A stretch of 64,000 nucleotides of DNA from positions 38,370,238 through 38,434,237 of the forward strand of contig OZ038384.1 of the NCBI GenBank assembly GCA_964036045.1. The letters are read 5' to 3'. A program made the position numbers and the translations under genes. The notes under the pieces are model-generated. The model was not told the DNA's origin. It saw only the letters and a program-made list of their open reading frames with translations, and did no database searches. Source of the stretch: Eutreptiella sp. 'Long Island Sound 2002' (Eukaryota > Euglenozoa > Euglenophyceae > Eutreptiales > Eutreptiaceae). Positions 9,776-21,700 of the stretch are shown piece by piece (position 1 is the first letter of the stretch; the number at the start of each line of letters is the position of its first letter).

Positions 9776-12700
9776 CTTGCAAGGATCACACAGGGGGGTA
9801 CGGGGTCCTTAAGAGCAAAAAGAAAACCACTGTTTCTGATACAAGTGTTAATACTTTTGCACCACCAATTGAACAAGCTGGCGGGGCAAGTGCACAATCC
9901 AAAGGTCCACAGCTGTGGAGGCGGAGAACCTGCGCCACGGATGGAATGCAAAACATCTTGACCGAGAGTATGGCCAGCAAGAGGATGCTGCGCCCATGGG
10001 GAACTCATTTGACGGGCGATGTATGGTATGTATGTGGGATCCTGGGATGTTGTGCAAGAATGGCACGAGATTCCATTTCAATGGCGATTATATGCTTTCC
10101 GCCCCCCCCCCCCCCCGTGATTGGGTGGGCTTTTGACTGGGGTAGGGGTAATCCGCCCCCCCCGATTTTGGGAGTTGGGACTTCAACGAAACATGTTTGG
10201 GAACAATTTTGTAGGGTTGGGGGTGGGCAGCCCCCATCAACGTCCAAGAACCGCCAAATAGGGCATGACATCACTGCTGGTGGGATACTGACCAGTGTGT
10301 AAGGAATGGCCATTTTTGCCCTTAAAGTAGTACACGCTACCCTTACATACTCCCATAAGTTAGTAATGGGGAGTATTTGCCTCACCATCCTAACTACTAA
10401 CCATACTAGCCCATATTAGGGGTAGGGGACACTACTTTGGGGGGTTTTCATCCTAATTTCCCCTAGTTTTGGTGCTCTGGCCAGCAATGATGTCATACCC
10501 TATTTCTAGCCCATCCCACCACTTCATGGCTTCAATACACAGCCATATCCATCCAAACACCATGCTTTTTTGAGTTACCCAGCCTCAAAACAGGGGTGGT
10601 CCCTACTTGCCCCAAATAGCCTACCCAATCACAGGGGGGGGGGGGGGGAGGGGGCGGAAAGCATACAATTTCCATTGCCATTCATGACAGATTTTTCCAT
10701 TAGCAGCCTTCTCAAGATCCAATTATTGGATCCGGTCAAACTTTCGACCCTCACAACCCTCGCTCAGTAGTAGCATCTTGGGACACAGCACAACACACGA
10801 TTGCAGCACACGATGATGATGTGCACAGCACAACACAACACAACACAACACACACTCATTCGCTTCGCTTCTGACATTCAATTTTGACTAGCTGCCAATC
10901 AACAGCAGTTAGAGGTTACCCGACAGCAGTTCGCGGCGGTTGGCGGCTAATCAACAACCTTATGGGAGCCTTCCACGCCCCCCCCCCCTTTACCTGAAGG
11001 ATCCGAACCCCCCTCTCCGCTTTCCCCCCACATCTTGTGCACCGAATTCCTCTCGAGAGCACATCTTGACGCATTTGCACTGAGTTAAAACAATGTGGTG
11101 CTGTGTGCTGAACCATTATGCCGCATCTCGTGCACAGAGGGGGAGGGCAGAGATCAGGGTTCTGAAAAAACTAAGAAAGCTCTATCTGTCACCCTCCACC
11201 AGTGATAAGGGTCTCTAAGTTGGTCCCCAACAGGAAACTGTCCACCTCACCCCTGAACCCCGCTCCCCTGGATTCGACACACCTTCAGCATTTTCTTTGC
11301 ACGGATGAAGAAATTCTTGCGTTTTTTGCCAGCCTTGGTGGCGTCAAATTTCTGCATTTTGTCGATCAGGGGCTGCTTTATGTGCTTGCGGCATGCGTCC
11401 CACTCCTTTACAGATTTGGGCTTGTTTTGCTGAAACATATGAAGCGGAAGTGTTTGCGCGCAGGGGGGTTACAGAGTCCAGTGAGAAGAGTGTATAGAGA
11501 CCCACTTGCCTTCCAGGGGGAGTCCTGAAGAGCAAAAAGAAAGAAAACTGCCTCTGGTTTCCTCTGGACTTGCTGCCAATCAATGGACCTTGGAGGCTAG
11601 TGCTGGCCATGCTACGTGGGCCACTCGCGTGTTGCGTCACGTGACTGCCACAAGTGGGAGATTACAAGATTAAACCAATTATGGTCTTCGGTGGACAAGC
11701 GGCCGGCCAACTGTCCGGCCAGTTGTCCAGCTGGACAGTCGGCCGGTTCATTCCGGCAACCCCCATATCTGCACTAGTAATAGCAACCCCACCCCTAACC
11801 TAACCCTAATCAAGACTGAATGTTGGGACCGAGCTGGTGGGGAAGGCACTTTGCTTTGTCACTTTGCTTTGCCTTGAGACCATAAGACAATTGTCGTCTT
11901 TAGATGTGGTGAAGTGTTACTACATCGGTTACCTATCCCACAATACCCCGGTCCTTCCATACCCTTATTGCAGAGTGGACATGCAAGCAAGAAAAGCAGT
12001 ATCCAATGTACAACGCAGCCTTGTGGTGATAAACAAAAGCTGTGACTGTCCTTATGACACTCCCTCCACAAACCACCCTTCATGGCTTGCGCAGGTTTGC
12101 TCGGATGCACTGGATACTAGGGACAAGCCTGGAAGCGAGCCATGCATGCAAAGGTTTGCAGTGGATGAACAATGGTACATGGGTTACGCGCAGGAGTGTA
12201 GCAAATATGGCGGGATAGAGATGAAGTGGATAGCAACAGCGAAGACTAAGGATGCCATGGATTGGGAATGTGAAAAAACCAAGTAGAACATTCATTGGCG
12301 AGAGAAGAAGCGAAATGAGCAAAACGTTTGATTGTGCCTTTGCGGTGTGGTTTACTCGCACGGTTTAAACCAAGCGGGATATTGATGAAGTGGAAAAGCA
12401 CACTGAATATTAAGGATTCCGAAGATTGGGAAAGCAACTAAAATTGGTGATGATTCATGGGATGGCGGTGAAGCGAAAGCCAAGTACCAAAATATTGAAA
12501 AAGACAGAAAAAAATGATGCATGATAGGTGAATGGCAAATGCAATGCGGAGTGCTGTAAGCGATGGTGGACTATGGAGTGCACCATGGCGACAGAATTCT
12601 AATTGTTGGAATTATGGCGACAATTTTTGTTGATATGCTTGTCCTGGTGAGGCATTTCATCATTGTTGTCCCAGGAACGCAAGGAGATACTAAAGCGGGG

Positions 12701-15700
12701 CCAAACCGGAAGGCTGTGCTTTTTGGAGGCATCAAAAGCATAAATGCCACAATGCCGGAGGTACATTGTCAAGTTGTCCCATTGGAAGGGAATTGGGTCA
12801 CCAAAGTGAATGAGGAAGGAGGGGTTTGTCACAAAGCAATTGTGATCAACGTGGGGACGCGCTGCTGCGGAAGGGGAAAGGAAGACATTGCGAAAAATGG
12901 CGTTGGTAGGGTAAAGCCGCATGCAATTGAAAAGAGTAGCCCAACCCGGTCGGCGTGGCAGATTTGGCCCTCCGGAGGGGAACACTTTGGGACCTTCATT
13001 GCATTACCACTTTGGCAAGGTGCTATTCGCAATCATAGTGGCAAAAATTGGGTACGGGTTACACATCCCCACCAAAACGAGTTGGGAGGTGGCGTCAATG
13101 AAAGTTTCACTACGAAACGGATGACGGGAATCAATCCATTGAACAGCAGGAGTAATAGCAAAATGCGCTTGTTGTTTCAGGAAAATGTTCGCAAATTGAC
13201 ACCAGTGACAAATGTTGGAAGAAAGCATGGCCCCACATCGGTAGTGATGATTGTTCACACGAGGAGGAAGGTTTGTAAGCTGCAAACAAACTTGGATAAA
13301 GAGAAAGGGGAATATGTAGACAAGAAGCAGCAAAGAAGGCAGAGTAGATTGCTTGCGTAAGGGGAGGTCTAATGACGTGGTTTGTTCCCTGGCGAAAGAT
13401 ATTTCTTGCCGACCTTGGAATGTCACTAAATAGCCGAATCTCGGCATCTGTGAGTTTTTGAATCTCCGCGCGAAGAAAATCCTGTTGATTGAGTGTTTCA
13501 GCGAGACCATGTGCGTTGGGCACATCATCAACCTAGAAAGCAAGGATATTGACGTGCACAATTGTGGCATCTCGAAGCAGCAGCTTGATGAACAAAGAGC
13601 ACGAAAATGAGATTCAAAATAGTTTGCAGCTTTGGCATACAAAGTAGTGTAGAATGTGTTACCCTAAAACACACTATTGTTCAACAGGGAAGTAGTACAT
13701 ATGAGACATTGTTGCTGGGCCCATACAGAAGGCGTCAAGGCAAAAAGTGCCCGTCAACCCCTTCACATCAGGTAATCGAGACGCAAGAACCTCCGGTCCC
13801 TCATATGGGATTGATATGGTCTGTCCTCGAATACCACATTGCGAAGCCGCACCGACACAAGCTTCACAGTATTCACTGGTGAATGGAATGGTGCAAGCAT
13901 CAAGACACATCACTGCCATCCGTCCGCGATTGAACCTTTGGGGCATGTTGCTGCTGATGTGTGCACTGAGGAGGCCAAACCCCTCTCCCAAGCCCCCTAT
14001 TTTGCTCTCACTTCGGACTCTTGCACCGATCGGTCAGCAAACAAAGAAGAGATGCTTTATGTCCGATACTCCCTCCGCAATCATATAGTGACACACTTTT
14101 TTTTTTTCACTTCAAGCATTGGAAGGGGGGGGGGGGGGCACCAAGTCACTTCTGAGAGGCTATAAGGTGGCATTTGAGCAAGCCGCCATCTCTTTGGAGG
14201 TTTGGGTCCACCGGCTTGTTTGGCCTTGCATTGATGGGGCGCATGTCATGGTAGGAATGTTTTCTGAATTGGTTGGCCTCCTTCGTGCGCTACAAGAAGA
14301 GGTAACACGGCATGCTTGCTATGTAGCCATGCATGCCAGCTGCCATCGGGCAGATTTGGCATTCAAGGATGCATTCAAGGAGGCCCATGCATTTTTGGAC
14401 GTGCTCAGTGACAGCTTGCATAAGTTGGCTGCATACCACAATTCTTCCCCTGTGTGTTTGAAGGGGTTGCGGGAGTTCACTTATGAACGGGGGGTTGCAA
14501 TTTTGAAGTTTGGTAGATTGCAAGATCCTCACTGGGCAACCTTTGCGTACGGTGCACTGCGAAGCATGCGACAGAGTTGGTGGTGGTTTGTGCACTTCAT
14601 TCAAATAAGCGTAGAGACCCCGATGACCAGGCGAAGCCACAGGAAGTGTTGTATTTGATCACCAGTTGCACGTTTGTGGTGTCACTGCATTTCATGCCGT
14701 TGGTGCGTAGCCCTCAAAGATTGGTTTGTGGCGAAGTGCATAGAGGCACCGGAAAGAGGTTGGAGGGCCCCGGTGGACTGATTCCCGATCAACTCGGGCG
14801 CCGGGAAGAGGACAGAGGCATATTGCTTCCCGGCCTCTTTTTGCTTGTTGCGGATGAGCGGGAGTTGGGCAACCTTGGTGGCCTCGTACCACCGGGCCTT
14901 GGCCAAAGGGGATGAGGCCACCCACCACTCACCAAGGAGTTGGGAGACCAAAGAGTCTCGCACACTCTTGGACCCACTCAAACGCGTGAGCGTCATACTA
15001 AGCTCGGGAAGGGTGTCCCAACTCGAGCAAGCATGCCTTCCTCCATGTCTGTCAAATGCAGACAAACCACCCAAGCGCCCAAAATGCTTGCCAGCTGCAA
15101 TAGAATGCAGAGGCATGCACAGCCGCTTCTTCTGGCAACATACCCGTCTGTGACACATTACGCAAATGGGCACAACTGCTTCATCCACCAACTTTGGAAT
15201 GAGCCAAAACAGTTGTCCACCATGTTCATGTACACCCAAGTACTTGCGAAATTGCGCCGGTGTGTCCCAATACCGCGTCGCATCGTGCACACTCGGCTCC
15301 AAAAGCTTCAAATCCTCCGAGTCAACTTCTTTAACTTGATAAAAGTCGCACATACCACAACAACCACAACTTTGTACATCCTCACAACGGCCGACCTTTG
15401 CAAACCATTCTCGTGCCACCGACACCTTTCCTGAGGTGAGACCTTCTCATTCTCAATCTCCTTCACAAGTTTTGCCACCAAATCATCATCAACAACGTCC
15501 TCTTCCTCAAACAGCGTGGAACAATCATGACCACCTTGGTCCCAAAGGCTTCTAACCGTGGATGCTAAAGACGTTCCAACCACATTTCCCTTGAACTCGT
15601 GGGTGCACGGGTTGTCTCTGCTACACAACATCGCATCCTCGTCATCATCCCAATGATATGCTCCACCCTCACACTCCTTGTTGTTCGTCCACAGATAACT

Positions 15701-18700
15701 AACAGCTGCGGAATCGGTGTCTATAATCTTTTGGCTTGCATCATTAAGCGCATGCGACTAACGACCAGCTTCTCCCATACGTCGCTTGTCTTCCTTGCTA
15801 CCACCTTTGCCTCCAAACTCTGGTGCACGTTGCTTGTCTTGCTGGCTACTACATTTGCCGCCAACCTCTCTTGCATGCCACTTGTCTTCCTTGCTTCCGG
15901 TCTCTCCTGCACGAGGCTTGTTTTCCTTGCTACCACCTTTGCCACCAACCTCACGTGCACGCCGCTTGTCTTCTTTGTTACCACCTTTGCCACCGGCCTC
16001 TCTTGCACGACGCTTGTATTCCTTGCTACCACCTTTGCCACCCACCTCTCTCGCATGCCGCTTGACTTCCTTACTTCTGGCCTCTCCTGCACGACGCTTG
16101 TCTTCCTTGCTACCACCCTTGCCACCGGCCCCTCGTGCACAACACTTGTTTTCCGCGGAACCAGATTTTCCACCCACACTACCGGCACAGTGCCTTGCTG
16201 CGGTAAGGTCAATGGCCGCAGGTCCACCACATTGACTTTCACGTTGATGGCGTGCACGACTACGTCCATCTTTGTAGGAACGCCCACAAGAGCTACATGA
16301 GAACTCTTTATTTTGTGACGCACACAAATGTGCCTCGGGACCGCGTTCACAAAAATGACGATACTGGCGGTCAAACACATGTCCACAACTTCCACACATC
16401 CAACGCGCTTCCACACCTGTGGAATGTATTTTGTCGTCATCTTTCACTACATCGCCATCACTTAGAACACCAAGCCGTTCACAGCTAAATGTTTGCGCAG
16501 CCACCAAACACTCCCACTTTCCAATGTTGGTTGACCTTCCTCTCCCAGGGCCATTCCCATTCAAAGCACGCATCACATGGTTTAACGAAGAAGCCATGAC
16601 AGCCACCCAGCCAAGCATGGTCGTCATCGCAAAGCAACCGCAAGAGGCAGCTAGGAAAGTAAAACGGCCCTCCACCTAGGGTGTAGCGTTAATGCCCTCC
16701 TCTTTGTTCTCCGCCTACATCGCTGACGCGCAAGCCGTACATGATGAGGAAGGCGTTTTTGCACATGGCTACGTCGACAATCACAGAACAACAAAGAGCC
16801 ATCACTTTGCACCCATTCTGTCATTGTTTTCAGCACTACACAACGCAAGTGACGTTTATGGAAAGCTCTTCTCCGCCATCGATGTGCGCCACAACCACAT
16901 GATGGAGTGCAAACAGGACAACGCCCTCCATAAATACGCACTTTGGCATAACCTTGGCCTCTAGTGGGCAAACAAAGACAACTTGTACAACCAGTACAAG
17001 CCACATAAGACCACGTAAGTGCTGGGTTAGCACATTGGCATTGCAAATCATACGCCGAAAAACAATGGTGCTTGGTGAAGCGGAAGCCAATTGCCAACGC
17101 AAAAGCAAAATCCTGTGTAGAACAACGGGACTGCAACGCAAAAGTGGAATACAATCAATACACCCCATGCAAAACACACCGCAAACATATTGTAGCCGCC
17201 ATTTTACCTTTTGTATGCCCACCATGGCACTTTCATGCAAACCCCAAGTCACCTCCATAGAATTGTACTATCGAGCAAATGTGTGGCATCACGAACCTAC
17301 CGTATACAAAGCAACAAACACACTGCCCCATAAGCGTCCTCTTCTTACCCGAATCCAATAAAAGAGAACTCCAATTATCAGGCATCAGGTACATTAAAAC
17401 ATTAACATTGGTGCAAAATACAAAGCAAACATTGATGGATCGCAGTGAAGCGAAAGCCACTTTCCTACACAAAAAGAGGAGCCAAAAAGGCGGTGGGAGG
17501 AAGGGGGCGGGCACAAAAAATTGGGGGGGGGACAAAAAATTACAAAGTATCAAGCAAACATTGATGGGATCGCGGTGAAGCGAAAGCCACTTGCCAACAC
17601 AAAAGGAGGTAGTCAAAGGGGGGGGGGGGGGCATAAAAAAAAAGCATCAGTACAAACTATTCAGCCGACGTTGATGGGACCGCGATGAAGCGAAAGCCAC
17701 ATGCCAACACAAACAGAGGTGGTCAAAAAGGGGGGGGAGGGGGGGGGGGGCATAAAAAATAGTATCATTACAAACGACCCGGCAAAAATTGTTGGGATCG
17801 CGGTAAAGCGAAAGCCACTTGCCAACACAAAAATAAGAGCCAAAAAGGCGGGAGGATGAAGAGGGCGGGCACAAAAAATTGGGGGGCATGAAAAATTACA
17901 AACCATGTAGCAAACGTTGAGGGGATCGCGGTGAAGCGGAAGCCACTTGCCAACACAAAGAGAGGTAGCCAAAAAGGGGGGGAGCAAGGGGGGATGGGGG
18001 CATAAAAAAGGGTGTCATCATAAACTACTCAACAAACGGTGATGGGATCGCGGTGAAGCGAAAGCCACTTGCCAACACAAACAGAAGTAGCTAAAAAAAT
18101 GGGGAGGAGGAGGGACGCGGGGGGGGGGGGGCATAAAAAATAGTATCATTACAAACGACTCAGCAAACATTGTTGGGATCGCGGTAAAGCGAAAGCCACT
18201 TGCCAACACAAAAATAAGAGCCAAAAAGGCGGGAGGACGAAGAGGGAGGGCACAAAAAATTGGGGGGCACAAAAAATTACAAACCATGTGGCAAACGCTA
18301 AGGGGATTGCGGTCAAAAAGGTGATTTTGCTGCATAGTTTGTAATTTTTTGTGCCTGCCCTGTTCCTCCCCCGGCTTTTCTTCTTTTTTTTGTGTTGGCA
18401 AGTGGCTTTCGCTTCACCGCGATCCCATCACCGTTTGTTGACTAGTTTATGATGACACCCTTTTTTATGCCCCCATCCCCCCTTCCTCCCCCCTTTTTGG
18501 CTACCTCTCTTTGTGTTGGCAAGTGGCTTCCGCTTCACTATAGGTTTCCTCACTCCCACGCCCAACCTGGCCGCCCTCAATCCGCGCTAGGAGTCGCCGG
18601 CACTTGGCGCCCAGCGGGGAAGGCGCGGGGGCGCACATATTTAGATGTGGCCTATGTGGCCATTGAATGACAATCCGTAGATCCATATCACTGTGCTCCC

Positions 18701-21700
18701 GCAGGACACGCAGGGTGAGAAAGGGGATGCTGGGGCAACGATGCGCCGTGGCCGCCCCCCACCACGCAGCAGGGGTAGCTAGCGTGGCGTGACTCGCGAA
18801 ACTTGGGCAAGGGGGTTGGGGGGCTAATCCTGCTAAGCAGGCTAATCGAGCTACCCGACCACCAAGTGACTCGGCGCCGGCCCACCAAACGACCCTGCAA
18901 GTGACCTACGGGTGGGGGGGCTAACCGGGCTAACTGGGGGGGGGGGGGGGGGGCGGCACTCCATGAATCGGGTTTAGCATCGCGACCCTATGATTGGCCA
19001 CAACTAGCCATGGTAGCCATGATAGGTGCTCTTTAATGAGTGGCAGAGCATTCATTGATATCGCTCTAGCGTCATTCCATTTCACCCATTTTTGGTCGCA
19101 AAACAACCCATCTTCAAGGCATTTTGTGACTTTGGAGGGGCCAAAATGGCTTGCGATGGGCCCAAAATAGGTTCACTTCAGTTGTTTAGGCACCCCAAAT
19201 GGTTTGGGGTCATTTTTGGAAAGACCCATTTTTGACCCATTTTTGACCCATTTTTTGTACCAAATCAGCCTGTTTCCAAGGCATTTTGGGATTTCAGGAG
19301 GCCAAAACGGGCCACCACGAGCTCAAAATGCGCCAAAAACACATGTTTTGGCATTCCTTGTGGTCCAGGATCGTTTTTGAAAAAAGTCTTTTTTTGCGCC
19401 CGGTGGACTTTGCTGACCCATTTTGGAACGCACCTCTTTGGGCTACCTCCTGCAGCTTGCTGCGGCCCACTGGGCTTGAGTACGGGGGTCTAGGTGTTGG
19501 TTAGGGCAATTTTGAGGGGTGGAAACCACCAAAAGTGGGTGGGTGCAAGTGGATGAGGTGCGTTCCGAATCGCGTTCTGAGCCAAGTAGCCCAAGATATG
19601 GAGAGGACAGATGGTGGGATAGATAGGACATATGGTATGGCCAAACAAATTCCACTAGCCAACCCATTTGTTCTACCAAAAAAAACACATTTACGGTGGC
19701 GTCCCTGCCATGCTCTTGCTTCCACTTTCACAAACAGAGATGATGTCCCTCATGCTGAACTATTAACGTGTTTCGGCAGCGTCGATAGGAGATGCTGAAG
19801 AAACACGGGACCTCATTACCAGGTATTGTACAATGGAGAAATCCATGGCCCCTATGCGACACACTCTAGCAAACCAACCACTGAAACTTGGACTGCCAGA
19901 GCCCAAACCCTCAACACGGCGAGTGCATGTCAGATGTGTGACACACGGTGCAAGTGTGGCAAAAAATGCAAGGGCACGAGCCCAAATACACGGGTCAAAG
20001 GGTCCACAGCCTGCAAAGCTTGCCCCTGCCCTGCCTCCCCTTGCAAAGCCTCCGGCTTCAAGAGCACCAAACTTGGTGCGAAGGAGGTCTGAAAGTGTAG
20101 ATGACGCTGCAAAATCCAAAAGACAATGTGTTCGTAGAAACCTTCTGCCCCCCACTGCACCCTTTACGGACCCCAATCCTATCAAACCTAAGGGGGCGGG
20201 TGTACGTGTCCGTGAGCCTCATGCTGCAACACTTGCAACCATTCCTAGGCCAGGTGTTGAGAGGCCAAAAACCTTCACAAGGCCAACCATCAAGAAGGCA
20301 ACAACAGGACACTGTGGAGAGCGTACTTACCATGCAGCCCATTGATGTCCTCAGTAGCAGTGAGCTGTCATGAGCAACTGATTGCCCTTACCCTCCCAAA
20401 CACAATGTGGTCATGGGTTACCTTGGCCCCAGGGCCTTTGCACAGAAGATGATGAGGTGGATACCGCTCAGTGGGATTAAGGTACAGTGCATGTACAATC
20501 ACTGTACATGCAATTGGCACACACATACAATGCGCATGCACACGTGACTTCAATCCACATCCCACATTTTGGCCCAAACGGGACACACCTCTGGCGCTCT
20601 TGAATGAATAATGAGCGCAACCAGACAACATTTGACAAGACTTGGGCACAGGTTTCACCTTTGGTTGGATTACCGCTGGCAAGAGGTGTTAAAAGCTGAG
20701 GACAGAGGTGGCATCAAATTCTTTGTCGGGATTCAAGGTTAGGGACAGACATCATCCAGCCATGTGTCAGACACCTACCATGCTCACTGGTGTGTCAGAG
20801 ACCTGACATGTTTGTGGATTTGTCGGATACCTTGTTTTTGATGTAGAACCTTGAATGATTTCACCCTCAAGAGAATCCAAGCTGTTTGTACACCAGGCCT
20901 CAATCGGATCCCTCGACACTACCACACGACAGTAGGACGAGAGTAAGCTGGGATGTGTATTTCTTTTACTTGGAGCAGACTAATTTCGGCCTTACGCAAG
21001 ACCTCATTTGCCAACAAGCTGTCAAACACACAAGGGCCAAAATGACAGCAACAGATTGCAAAAGAATATATACAATACATCAGTCATTCACCCCTAGCAG
21101 ATGCTAAGAATTCTCCCGCGGTGCGCTCGTCCATCAAGTGTGGCGCACATCTCTCGTGCAAAAAAAAAGCCCCAAGGTTAGGAGAGAGCTTTAGAATAGC
21201 AAGGATTGTCGTAGTAGTTTTTTTTTTTAATGTTCTTAACCGCATCAACTTGTTCAGGGGCTGACGTCCCCCTATAAGGATTGTCGTAGTAGTTAAATGT
21301 GGGATGGGACACCTAAAATGTTATCGTGCACCCTATGTACCCTGCTTCACATGTGGAAGTTCCTCAAGTAACACAAGGGGCTTGACAAAGCTAGGGACGA
21401 GGACACCACAAAGACAGACATGTCAGGTATTTGAAATGAATGTATCATGTCAAACATCTGACACCAACACAAACTGCACGACACGCTTCAAACACCTTCA
21501 ACAAAAGGTGTTTCCGACTGGAAAAACTATAGGGTGAGGTCTGTGAATGCAAGGCCTGTTTACATGTGTGGTGATCCAACACAACAAGTGCACACGTGCC
21601 ACGGGCACGTGCCTTCCTTTTATCATGTCGAATGTCGGACATACCATATGAACGACAAATTGAGCAGAAATCATGCACCAAACAAGTGTCAACTTCAAAG

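Noticed and set aside
12563-13642. Transposase on the minus strand opposite the 265-residue ORF
   Set aside because: Three minus frames look superficially protein-like but no catalytic motif or family pattern appears in any of them.
16651-17154. 167-residue Cys/Arg-rich ORF, identical in the duplicated arm at 24,273-24,776
   Set aside because: Conservation reflects recent DNA duplication; frames on the opposite strand are equally conserved, so it gives no coding evidence.
17400-18401. ORFs with repeated CVGKW...RDP or similar peptides
   Set aside because: They are read-through of the minisatellite units and appear in several frames.
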